Assembly: GCA_014058105.1 (NCBI GenBank)
Contig: JACGCM010001897.1
Span: 463,984-527,983, forward strand
Direction of reading: 5' to 3'
Source of the DNA: Kingdonia uniflora
Taxonomy: Eukaryota; Streptophyta; Magnoliopsida; Ranunculales; Circaeasteraceae
DNA: 64,000 bases
Both the position numbers and the translations under genes were made by a program. Below the pieces are notes generated by a model. It did no database searches. It was not told the DNA's origin and was given only the letters and a program-made list of their open reading frames with translations. Shown here piece after piece: positions 53,592 to 64,000 of the stretch; within the stretch, counting starts at the first letter, position 1; every line of letters starts with the position of its first letter.

Positions 53592-56500
53592 AAACATTTA
53601 AAAGAAATGTAATACTTATAAGCACCCGCTTATACTTGAATCAGTTCAATGCCAGCGCATTATATTATGGTTGATGTAGGCATGTAGCTGATAGTGAATT
53701 ATATCATCAAGTTACTATAAACTTAACATATAATGTGCTTCTTTTCCTAAAATATAATGTGCTTCTTTTCTGCAAATGTAAAACTTTCCGATACTGCGCT
53801 TATTTTACTGCATGACATCTTTGCGAAAAATAAAAAATAAAAATAAACCCCACATAATTCCCATATAGGCTCCAAGTGCTACACAGAATCCAGAGAAGTT
53901 TGATTATCTAGCACATCAGAGATCGAATGGACGAAAAGCATGATATCACCGATAATGATACCATGAGTAAACCCATTCATATATATTTTCGATTGAATGT
54001 ATATGCAATTATACAGCACTTTTATAATGGCGCATCTAATATATGAAGGATGCTAAAGTTCTCCAGAAATGGTATCCTTTTGTTCTTTCACTTGTTGGCA
54101 AGCTGTACATCACCTTAAGATGCCTTGAAAGTTGAGTAGTCTGGGAGAGCCGGTTATTGCATTGTGCATGTATCAGCCTACTGCACGCATATATCTGAGC
54201 TTCTCCATAGTCAAGTTCAATAAGTGAAATCATGTTCACAACTTCACTTTTTTATTCTGAAACAAAATGACATGAGCCAGCTTTTCATAGCTTCCTCCGG
54301 GGTATAAAGTCATAACAACCAAGTGACCATGTAATAATACACATTTTAATCGATGCACACTGATGTACTTCCAAGACACATACACGATATTAGTTAGTTC
54401 AAATATCTTATGTTAAATTCATTCAAATTATGAAAGATGTGATGTTTCAATGCATGACTTTAATTGTGGATTTTACTGCTGATCATCTCTGAATGTACTT
54501 TATGTAAATGTACATATATGCAGGTCAAGAAAGAGGTAGCACAACTTCTGCAGAATAAGTCTATGATCCTCTGACAGACTAGCTTGCAACTGAAAGACGA
54601 GATATGGCATTTGACTTGTATGTAATCCTCGTATTAATAATGTTTTGGCTATGTATGATATCTATTGGGCATAGAGAGAAAAGATGGCAAAATTGTATCA
54701 TGTGCACTTGAATCTCCATCAATAGTTTTGACGTTTACCTTTGACTTTCCAGTAATTTCTTGCAGCCCAAATGCCAATAGATACTCTGTAGCAACATTGG
54801 CCAATTTTACTCCCTTTTCTGGTTTGATAAGTTATTTACCAAAAGCTATCGTTTCATGCCAGATTATCGTTTGGCCTTGAGAATAGATTATTTTCATTGG
54901 AGGAGAGTTGTGCTTATTTCAATTAGTATATGTATTGGGAATACAGGTTATTGTTGTTATGCCAAGTGAGTTGAAACTACTATATTGTGCACTTGCAGTT
55001 TTAATATTGAATATCATGTGCTTTCACTTCCGCATTTTTATTCTATGTTCTCACTGTTCAAATGTGAGGTTGCAGCAAACCCACCTATGTTGATGATGAG
55101 CCTAGGCCAAATTGGTGGTCCGGTGGACTTCTAGGTCGTCATCGGTCAGCAGTCGTGTCACCAAGGCGTAGCCGCTAATTGACACTAAAAGATAGCACCT
55201 GCAGATTAAGGGATAACTAGGATCGCTGTACTCTGTGACATTACTGTACTATTCTGAAAACCCAAAACTTGTGTGTTTTTGGTACCAGGCTTGATTCAAG
55301 TTTGTTTATCTCATATTACATTGTCTATAATTCATGGTGTTGTCTTGCATGACTTCATTAGTATTAAATGTTTTCTGTGTTTAGGTGTTTTGCTATGATC
55401 CATCTTTTCTACTGCGGCGGTTTGTTTCTGGTAAAGTTACAGCTTTCCAGATTGGAATGCAGTTATTCAATTTAGGTTTATGTACGCCTATAACTGTTTA
55501 ACTAGTAATTGATTACACCTTTGAAGAGTACTCTAGTATTATAAAAAATGGTTGTTCCAGAGTTTCTTACAGATACTGGATCAGGTAGTTGTACTCACTT
55601 CGATCTTATTAGGTGTGGTTTTCTTGTACTCAGCTAGATTTTGGTTGGATTTTGTTTGTAGAATTTTCTTTTAATACGATAAATTGCTGTGAGCCTTCTT
55701 GTCAATCATCAAAGTTGCCAAAATTGTTGTGTATCCAATCTTCTTTTTGGTTGAAAATTTTGCTTTTGTGAAAGACATGGTAAGGTCCCTTGTAACAGGT
55801 GGTTTGTGTCTTAGACCTGCAGTATGCCAAAATTTGGTTTAGATGCAGCTATAACTATATGTAGTAAATTTTAAGTTGTGGCATGGCCTAATGTCTTAGA
55901 CCTTGAGCACTCTGTTGCGTTGCACTGCTGTTATCTAAGATTGACGTTGTGGCATGGCCTAATGTCTTTGTTTCAACAGGACTGATTCAGATTTTTCTTC
56001 CTTTGCTGAATTCATCAACTACTAAAAAGTCTTCTCTGGAGGTTTCTGGTTCCACAAGTGCAAATTCAACTAAGAACAACATTTAAAAGTATTTAAAAAC
56101 GCTAGAGCTGCATTTGGATTCTCCAAGGCCATAGTTCACGAATTTACTCTTTGCTTTGTTTAATTACAAATTAACAGTACAGAAAAACTGATAAATAAGG
56201 TTTCTCCAAAGCCGTTTGAACATATTGTTTGCAAATCCTGTAATATTATGCCGCAAGAAAAACGAACTTCGTTTATCTTCTACTTAAAAAAATGATACTG
56301 CCATCACAGTAGGTAACCATTGAAGTTTCTGTATCCCTGGCCTGAGCGCTGTTTTATTTCTTCCGTTCTCCTGAATTGCATTGGCAAGAAGGAACCATGC
56401 TATTTATATAGGGGGAAATCTGGGCGATGTGTAGCATTATCTAACAAGGGCAACTGCTGGTTGAGATCCTGCACTGTCTGAGGGATCGAGGAAAGAATGT

Positions 56501-56864
56501 CTCAGTTGTTCACATGCTGCACTTGCATCTAGGCCATGTGTTGACGGATGCTTGTAGTAATTTTACGTGACTCTAAGACACCAGCAACTGCAAACACCTA
56601 ATAAATGATAGAAAACAGGTAGCCTATTATGTTTGCTTTCCGTTATAATTAGAAACAATTGTAGGTAAGAATGTCTGAAACAAAATTGTTGCAATTCAAA
56701 TTCATGATGTTCATTGCAATATGTTGGTGATGTGATATATGTGCTAAAATGGTATACAATTCTCCTAAAAATGTGATTATGACGATATTTAGTGAAATGT
56801 CACGCTCCAAAGAAAAAAGAAGTATATAGTACGGCATATGGCTACGGGTCTGCTACTGTATAAC
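53592..56864. other. Region without a recognised gene; a few exon-like stretches
   Basis: T-rich sequence with possible plant splice sites. After an acceptor-like TGAGGTTGCAG (about 55073) the frame TYVDDEPRPNWWSGGLLGRH runs to a stop near 55178; it looks like a C-terminal exon but I do not recognise it. A second candidate follows ATATGCAG at about 54524 (VKKEVAQLLQNKSMIL, then stop). A plus-strand open stretch lies at 54665-54880. This may be a decayed host gene or a Helitron cargo. Confidence 0.35.
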
Positions 56865-57216
56865 TGATGTAGACTGATACGCGGAAGCCAATAATCAAGA
56901 AAAACACCAGTTTTAACAAAGGAATTAGGTTCGTGAGGAACCCTAATTTTATTAATTAGAACCTTGTTATGAACAATAATACTTTAACTGAATTAACTGT
57001 CTTAACTAACTAAGAAACAAATAACCTAGATCTCCCCTTTATAGAACATAATTTTAATTAAAATATAATTCTACTTAAACTGGGAAATGCTAATAATCTA
57101 GGTCGGGCCTCTCCAACAGGCTTTAAGCTAAAGACTAAAATACAAAACATTAAAAGCATTAAATAAACAAAAGTGGTATGGTGGGTAGATGACCCTATGA
57201 GGGATGCGCCACATCA
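56865..57216 (-). mobile_element. Solo LTR related to the 16945-19520 family
   Basis: On the minus strand it begins TGATGTGGCGCATCC and ends TATCAGTCTACATCA, with the same terminal mirror (TGATGT...ACATCA) and an inner CTTCCGCG near the end as in the element at 16945. A TATA-like CTATAAAGG lies at about 57043-57035. Flanks are ATAAC (56860-56864) and ATAAA (57217-57221), a 4-of-5 TSD. No second LTR or PBS is present. Confidence 0.75.
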
Positions 57217-57453
57217 ATAAATTCATTTAGAATATAAAAAATTAAGTACAAATGCTCGCTGAAAAGGAATTACTTACAGCTTTTTTATAAGGGCGTTGGT
57301 ATTCTGAACCTTCTATTGGGTTGAAAGGGCTCACATGATAACCACTTCCCTAATTATGGGGTGTGTTTGGTTTGTGGAAAACGACGGAAAAGGAAAAACA
57401 ATTTTTCATGGAAAGCCCATTTTCTAAGAACTAATTTTCATTGTTTAGTAGGG
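57217..57453. other. Short spacer before the hAT MITE
   Basis: Contains GGGGTGTGTTTGGTTTGTGG at about 57357, a string often seen at ends of plant MITEs, but no partner end was found. No gene. Confidence 0.35.
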
Positions 57454-57860
57454 CAGTGGTGGATCCAGGAATCTGTACTATGGGGTTTGGGGGCGGTAGC
57501 CCCTGGAAAAAAAAATCAAAGTAATAAAGGGTATTTTTTATTTTTAACCATAAAGATAGAGAGGGAGGAAACATTGAAGGATTTTACCAAAAAGAAAGGA
57601 TTGATATGGGTGCATTTTATGGTGACTATGTATTACCAAAAAGCCCTAAAAATATTATAATATGGGTGGCAAATAAGTAGTATGTGTAGTAAATTAAAAA
57701 GTCAGGGAGGGCAAGAGGAACATTTTACAAAAGTCAGGGAGGGCAAAAAGAACATTTTACAAAGGACAAGTGGATTTTTTTTTTACCTATAGAAATCAAA
57801 TGTTTTAAAATTTCAGAGTGGGCCATTGCCCACTCTCAGCCCTATGTAGATCCGCCACTG
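57454..57860. mobile_element. hAT-type MITE, 407 bp
   Basis: The ends are inverted: CAGTGGTGGATCCAGG at 57454 and, on the reverse strand from 57860, CAGTGGCGGATCTACA. Flanking 8-bp sequences TAGTAGGG and TGATTGGG match at 5 of 8 positions, as for an aged hAT target duplication. Inside, TTGGGGGCGGTAGCCCCTGG and GTGGGCCATTGCCCACTC are local palindromes. No transposase is encoded. Confidence 0.8.
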
Positions 57861-58333
57861 TGATTGGGCATGAAAAATGATGGAAAATTAAATAAAATTG
57901 GTGTCAAATTAGAATTAATTACTAACAATGTATTACAAATGTACAACACCACTATTCAAACCCCATACCGAAGTTGTGGATTCCAAAATATTGCCACAAT
58001 AAAAGCTTAGTAAAAATATTCTTCAATCAACAATTTAAACTCCATTAAAAGATTTACAAGCATAATCGCACACCAATTCTTCCGCATATTTAGCCATATC
58101 ATCATCCCAAGTTGCTTTGTGTACTATACGGTTGCATGGTCATCCCCACCTATAACTCTTAAATCATCATAGTTTCTATTGGGATGTTATTAGGATGCAC
58201 CTATAATCAAGAAAATAAACTAAATTGTTTTCACAATATGAAATAACAACGACCAAAATGTTTGTCACAAATAGAAGAAACAAAAAGATAACCATAATGA
58301 TACATTGATATTTTAATCCAAGATTAAAGAATG
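57861..58333. other. Spacer between the hAT MITE and Hel-7
   Basis: AT-rich with no gene recognised. Confidence 0.45.
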
Positions 58334-61300
58334 CTAGTACTACCCATGGCTCGCCACGATGATCCCAGCAACGTGCCTTCGGCGCTACATAATTGTCCAT
58401 TAACGCGCCTTTGGCGTTAAAAACTCAAGTACCAAACTTTGGCGCTTCAATTATGGTAGAGAGTCGTGACACAAAAAAAATGCCAGAATAACCAAGAACA
58501 TTTTCCCATATTCAAACCCAAAACCCTAAATGCAGTAAAATCGCGTTGGAATTATTTTATTTTTTTCCTTTCAGGGTTACTCAATCACAGATTATACTTA
58601 AAAAATCATGAGATTAATTTTGAAAATTTTCTCGACAACAGTTGAATCACAAAGATAACTCAAAACATTACCAACAATCATGAGTTCGCCAGAGATAATT
58701 TCGAGTGATAGAAAAGCGCCCTGAAATGTTTTTTCCCCACGATTTGAGATTGAACTTGGAAATGCTTAAACTGGAAAAATCTATAACTAAAAAACCAATT
58801 ACATATAGATAATGATACAATTGAGAGTTTTTTCCCATGAAATACTCCATCTTTTATAGCATTCGACTGAGTTTTATCTTCAAAATCTTGTCACGCTTTT
58901 TTAGAGTTCTCCATAAAATCTGCAGAAATCAAAACAATTAAATTACATAAATAATATAACTAAACATGAAAAAATAAAATAAAATCTATATCGTAAATAA
59001 TAATGACGAAAAATCCAAATGTCCAAATGTAAAGATTGAAGATTGGGGTTGAACAAACCTGTTTCTTTTGGAGAGGAGCTTGCCTTAGTTTTTATTTGAA
59101 ACTCCACCTCCCATTTCTACTAATCAGGCACAATTACCTTCGTCGTTATTTTCTCACTTGCAATTTCATTATTTTTAATCTTAAGCAGTAGTAGAATCAT
59201 GCAAGCATAGATGTAGTAGATCAGATCCTTGGAAGCATAAGAAGGAGAAGAAAAAATTACTCCAATGGTGGTCCCTCTAAGATATATTTTGCATTACCTC
59301 ACATTGTCTTCCTGGATCATAATTTTTAGAGCAGGATATCATCTGGCTGAATGATGTTTGCTTATACCGAGATAAAAAGTTTGAGTTTATAACTTAACTT
59401 AGTGGAAACAATAACAATAAATTATTTCATCATGATGATTGAATTTGTGGCAACTAATGTAGTCATGGTCAAAATTGTAGACTAGGACGAATAAAATTTA
59501 GAAATTTACTAACTAAATGCAAGGGGGATGCTTCTCGTATGAAAACTTCAAGTTAATTAAAATAGACCAGGAAGTGTACTAACTTTTTGTTCCAACCTTG
59601 CAAAAAATTGAAGAGAAAATGTTACTAAAAGATTGGAAAAGTTGTCAAATAATCCTCAATGGCGAAAGAGCATCTGAAACTATGTCTGCTAAACATTCAG
59701 GAAAATAAAGATATGCAACTATTCTTATTTATGTTATGATGTGCTCATATCCTAGAAGATATTATGTTCTGTTGTAGCATTGCGTACTAATATCCTGTTA
59801 TAGCCACATATGTGTATTCAAATTGATTTTGCGCTTATGTTGATTAATCTTTGTCTTCCTCCTACTTTTTCAATCACTTTATAGGATGAAGTAGCTTAAC
59901 AAATATATTCGCCTAACAAAGAAAGAAATGATTCACAGGGAATCTGTTTCTCTAAAATGTCAATATTGTTAGTCGAGGCTCTTTCAAAGAAGAAATATAA
60001 CGTATAGAATAATTAAAATCTTACCCAAAATACAGCCAAAGAAGATTCAAGTAGAAACCAAGATTTCTTAAGCAAATTTAAACACTCAAACTACCCAAAG
60101 TAAGGAAAATTCAGGCTACAATAATGAGTAATTAAGCGACACAGCCACCCAAAATGACCCAAGTTAAGCTAAATTAGGAGTAAAAGATAAACCCTTACTA
60201 TCAATATCAAACAAACATAAGTTCAACCCTTAGACCTTAAGATCCAGATCGGGTTTTTCAAACCAACCAATTTTGTACAAAATCAAAGGATTTATTGATT
60301 TTGTAAGTCTGCAGAAGCTACTTCAAATAGTTGTCATGCTTCCTCAATCACATATGCAGAAACTAAACTCCAATTTCAGACCATTAAGCAATTAATGAAG
60401 GAGAAAAAAAGCAGTCATAAGAAGCAACTACTTTCAAACTAAAGGAAAGAAATAAGAAATTGTTAAACATAACCTTTAAAGGCGAGATGAATTCAGACTT
60501 TCAACCTTAAGGATTTAAGAGTTAGTGAAAGAAAAGCAAAATTAATGTCTTAATAGCGAGAAAGTCGTAGCCAAGGTAGGTCAAATGAAACCCATCGTCT
60601 GTATTTAAGATTAAAGCAACAATCAGATAGAATGAGTGAAGGACTCAACCTTATATTTCTACAACAACAACATGAAAAGGAAGAAAAGTAGAAACAACAA
60701 ACTTGATTGGTTATATAACCCATGTTTGGCATTCCTTTCACTTAAATCTCCAAAACTCAATTTCCATTCAGTAAACATAATAAACTCTAAGTTGAAATTA
60801 GAGATTGAAATATACTTACAGATTGGGGAATTTATCTGGTTCTTCTTCTGTCCAGCTCTCTCTTGATCTTGATCATACATGTTATCTGTATTTTCTTGCT
60901 TGAGCTGTTTATAATTGTATGTATCGCCATGCCATGGTTTGAATTGCTCGAATTCGATATACAATTTTTTTCCATAAGGACATTCATTTTCAGTTGGGTG
61001 GAGTCTTGATAATACATGCTATGAAGTGGAGAAAGCATATGTAACCATTCTCCTATCACTAAAATCTCAAATCATGTTTATGATGTCCAAACCTAAGGCA
61101 ATGAACTATTGTCTGCTATGTACCAGTAGACATTTAGACCAATAACTATGTTTCCGGATAGGGCAATACTTCTTCAAGTACTTCCTATAGACCTTGAGAA
61201 GGAGAAATCGCCTTTTCATATCAAGTACAATAACATTCCCCGTGTGCGCTATTTGGAGCCAAAATCAAGATATATAGTCTGAAAGGATTCTTATTGGCTG

Positions 61301-62323
61301 AGATGTACTATCAACATGGGGTTTAAAAGAATTTGATCATATGAGCAAAATAATCATCATAAATAAAGATTTATGTATCGTAATCGAACAAATTTATTAC
61401 TTGGCACAATACATCACCCTGTTAAGAGGTTATCCAGGTGTTATTAAAAAGTACCTTGTATATCCTAAGCCAATCTCTAAAAGTCCAGACTGTTATCGAC
61501 ATTCAACGATGGAGATGCTCAAATCGTCTATTGAGTAATCTTCAAGTTCACATTTCTTTCTAATGAAAAGGCAGGTTGTTTTGGAGTAGAAAGCCTGAAT
61601 CGTATCACTGAAATCTGTCGAACCGTGAATCGCAGAATCATACTCAACCCACGAAGATCCCCAATTCAAAACCATAAGCAGTGATAAAAACCTAGGAAGA
61701 TCCCCATTTGCTTAATCAACTCGAAATCAAGCCATGGCAGTCAACATGAACACACAAAAACAATTGATGTTATATAGCAATGGAGTAAAAAAAAACCTAT
61801 TAAGTAACCCAAAACATTCAAAACCGATATTACCAAATGAAACCCTTGATTTGCACCATAAATCCCGTGAAATCGAATATGATCAACTCGAAATTAAAGC
61901 CCTAAGTACCAAAACATTATCATCCCTCACCAACATCCTACTCCATACCCTTTCGAAGCCGTTGCTTGAAGCAGAGAGTGAGAGAGAGAGAGAAGTTCTT
62001 GGGAGGCACTACTGGGAGAGATGAATTTTAGAGAGATGAATTTTAGAGTCGGGAGAGATAAAATGATGAGAGATTTGAGTTGGGAGAGATGGGAGAGATA
62101 AAGTGATGAAGAGTTTAGAGTCGGGAGAGATGGAGAGATAAAGTGATGAAGAGTAAGACTTAATACCCTTTTAGTATTATGTCGAAACTACCCCTAAGCC
62201 ATAGAGTTCAACAAATATCGTCCGTCGATCTCGTTCTTTCCCATAAATCTCAGCCCCTCTTTATCTTTGAAACAATGGCAAACTTGTCTATTTGAAAAAC
62301 ACCATTGTGTAATGTAACACTAA
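58334..62323 (-). mobile_element. Helitron Hel-7 (4.0 kb), same family as Hel-1
   Basis: The 3' end on the minus strand is CGTGGCGAGCCATGGGTAG followed by TACTAG at 58334, with three subterminal TTCGG-type palindromes (58371-58446). The 5' end at 62323 reads TTAGTGTTACATTACACAAT, preceded by A, like Hel-1 but with TC mutated to TT. The internal 5' block (CCATTGTTTCAAAGATAAAG) and the pyrimidine-rich tract (62150-61975) are conserved. The base after CTAG is C rather than T. No gene fragment was identified with confidence and no Rep/helicase is present. Confidence 0.65.
58447..61974. other. Hel-7 interior
   Basis: AT-rich sequence. A minus-strand open stretch (60964-60659, KPWHGDTYNYKQLKQENTDN) and one at 61675-61493 (MVLNWGSSWVEYDSAIHGST) lie in the orientation expected for Helitron cargo, but neither is recognised. 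No splice-consistent gene model could be built. Confidence 0.35.
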
Positions 62324-62339
62324 TCTTAAGCCAATGACA

Positions 62340-62725
62340 TATATCTGTAGAAGAAAGAGAATGGTATGCAAGGAAACAAGCAGTCCAATGCTTGGATCTG
62401 CTACAAGCTATCTTATTATAATCTCTAAGTTACAAGTAAAATAAAATGTGAAGGTTACAAATCTCTTTAGATACACAAGAGGTTGTATCCTTTCATATAC
62501 TAAATTATTGACTTCTCATTAAGAGATGGATCATCATAAGATTGCCCCATCAGTGTAATGTTTGTCTTTATCATTACCCCCCGGCAAGCGAAAGAGGTCA
62601 ATAAATTGAACACCCGCTTGGTACGTAGTTCTTCGAAGGAATATTTATTTAAAGCCTTAGTGAAAATGTCTGCCAGTTGGTCTGTTGAAGGGATGAACTT
62701 CGTGTTCAGAGTGCCTTCTGCTACT
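62340..62725 (-). mobile_element. Ty1/copia 3' remnant (end of RNase H)
   Basis: The minus strand from 62725 encodes VAEGTLNTKFIPSTDQLADI and FTKALNKYSFEELRTKR, the conserved end of copia pol (DQLADIFTKAL), then a stop near 62540. The rest towards 62340 should be 3' leader and part of the LTR, but no clear TG border was found. Upstream coding is cut off at 62725/62726 by the LTR of the next element. Confidence 0.8.
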
Positions 62726-63436
62726 TGTAGTAGCCTACTCGTAGCTTCGATAGTCAGTCGAAGCCTACTTCACAGCCTACTCAAATATATCGAAGCCCAC
62801 TCAATCTCTAAAATAGACTCCCCAGAGATCCCCCGAAGATTAAGCTTGACATCAGACAAAGCTTTGACAACAGATTAACATATTACAACAAAAATCCTTC
62901 GACCTTATTAACACACGATCGAAGCAAGATAAGATAGACAACCACCTCATCAGATAAGATGACGCATTGATTGGTCCGTGCAGCTACAGTAAACAGGTCT
63001 AACCACCACGCCGTTCAAAGACATTACCAATAATGTTGCAGTGACAGTACCGACATAACCGACGCCCATAACTCGCCAGGATTTCCTGACAGTAATCATG
63101 TAATCCTGACCCACACTTGATGACTCAGCTTCCTGTATCTCTATAAATAGGGAGAGGGAAAACCAAGAAGAGGTTACGAAAATCATCTCCAACCCCTTGC
63201 ATTTTACCTTCGACCACCCAAACACTTTGTACTCGAACCCTATTATTTACTCTTCAGTAATATAATCTATCTTAAAAATCCTCATTAGAGGTCGTAGAGA
63301 GTCACATTCAGGCCTCTACGCAAGTATTGTCTATAGTTAGATCTTACTTTAGGCCAATCGCTTGTATCCTTTGATTGAAGATTGATTTTACATTGTGAGA
63401 ACCCACTTCACCTCCAAACAAAGTTAGTTCCCTACA
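62726..63436 (+). repeat. 5' LTR of a second Tat-type gypsy element
   Basis: It begins TGTAGTAGCC within the copia RNase H and ends AGTTCCCTACA, with matching TGTAG/CTACA termini, 711 bp. A TATA box (TATAAATA, 63142-63149) precedes the expected start of transcription. The PBS ATTGGCGCTGTCTGTG follows at 63437. The 5 bp before it, CTACT, would be the TSD. Confidence 0.8.
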
Positions 63437-64000
63437 ATTGGCGCTGTCTGTGCTTCCCACACCACCAATCTCTTTTCCTTTTTTCTCCCCTCTTTTTGTT
63501 TTCATTTCAACTGATTACCTTCAATGGCATCCACACGCGTTCCAACTTAGCCCAGACAGGCAACTCCATTGACAGATAGCTACCAAATAGCCGTATTATC
63601 CTAATAAGTACTCAGGCAAAGGAGCGCTACCAGAACCAACTAACCAGGAGTGTGAAAACTACCGCTTGGCATTAGAAACTGAGCGAAATCGCACTTGGAT
63701 GATGAAATAGACAGAAACAGAGCAATCGACGAACTGCGCATACCTTCCGAGAGCTACAGAGATTACAACCTTGGAACTGCTCGCTCATCCCAGGTACCAG
63801 ACCAATCGGTGTCTCTTGCTCGTGCACGCCTTGAGCCTTCACCAAACCTTGAGATACCCCCGTTCATACCGGTGCCGAAGGTTTTCCCCGTATTATTCCT
63901 CAAACCGGCTCTGAATTTACCTCGGGATTCACCCCTCAGAAGACTCTTCTAACTCAACCCTCGCTCATCCAGACACCCCAGACGCCGTCCTGCTCGGGAA
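63437..64000 (+). mobile_element. Second Tat-type gypsy element, PBS and degenerate gag start, cut by the window end
   Basis: After the PBS the leader runs to an ATG at 63524 (MASTRVPT, then a stop). Later frames are open from 63695 to 63952 with a Pro/Arg-rich, gag-leader-like composition (RNRAIDELRIPSESYRDYN). The orientation is opposite to the first gypsy element. Coding is already damaged at the start, so this copy is probably inactive. The remainder lies outside the window. Confidence 0.65.

Noticed and set aside
61734..62024. Plus-strand 96-codon frame near the Hel-7 5' end
   Set aside because: It ends in the purine repeat of the Helitron subterminal region and has no recognisable product.

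Overview
The window reads as nuclear DNA of a dicot-like flowering plant. It is AT-rich, has intron-bearing plant gene families (GeBP/DUF573, plant mTERF, PDR-type ABCG, LRK10L-like kinase, PCFS), and contains Ty3/gypsy and Ty1/copia elements, a hAT MITE and, as its dominant component, Helitrons. The species cannot be named from the sequence. Only one gene looks intact: a GeBP-like transcription factor at 47.8-48.7 kb. Nearly everything else is mobile DNA or broken gene pieces.

Layout. (1) About 1-11.9 kb: a decayed Tat-lineage Ty3/gypsy element on the minus strand. It has gag, protease, RT, two RNase H modules and integrase, then a 160-bp tandem array, then an antisense ORF on the plus strand (gypsy-type 'transposase' domain plus coiled coil). 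The PBS and 5' LTR lie at 11.3-11.9 kb and the 3' LTR is off the left edge. (2) About 11.9-47.68 kb: a nest of non-autonomous Helitrons, all on the minus strand. I call them Hel-5 (5' end 16022), Hel-4 (16023-29513), Hel-3 (29514-47681), and, inside Hel-3, Hel-2 (36508-44996) joined to Hel-1 (32447-36507). They meet at three head-to-tail junctions where one element's 3' CTRR touches the next element's 5' T(C/T). They carry gene fragments: PCFS CID exon (Hel-4), LRR receptor piece (Hel-3), LRK10L-like kinase (Hel-2), four PDR-ABCG exons (Hel-1). Later insertions in Hel-4 are a 2.58-kb LTR element (16945-19520, TSD AATAG) and a 2.44-kb solo LTR (26902-29336, TSD TAGAG). (3) 47.68-50.8 kb: host island with the GeBP-like gene, an mTERF pseudogene with an internal tandem duplication, and an RNase H-like fragment. 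(4) 50.8-53.6 kb: a truncated chromovirus with chromodomain integrase and 3' LTR, flanked by 388-bp direct copies of local DNA. (5) 53.6-58.3 kb: no intact gene; a solo LTR and a hAT MITE. (6) 58.3-62.3 kb: another Helitron (Hel-7). (7) 62.3-64 kb: a Ty1/copia tail interrupted by the 5' LTR and degenerate gag start of a second Tat-type gypsy element that runs off the right edge.

The pieces work together mainly as a record of serial insertion. The GeBP promoter region took repeated Helitron insertions at one A|T boundary, so the outermost Helitron 5' terminus now lies 85 bp upstream of the TATA box. No Rep/helicase-coding Helitron, CRISPR array, rRNA or convincing intact tRNA was seen. All identifications come from reading motifs by eye; no database search was run.
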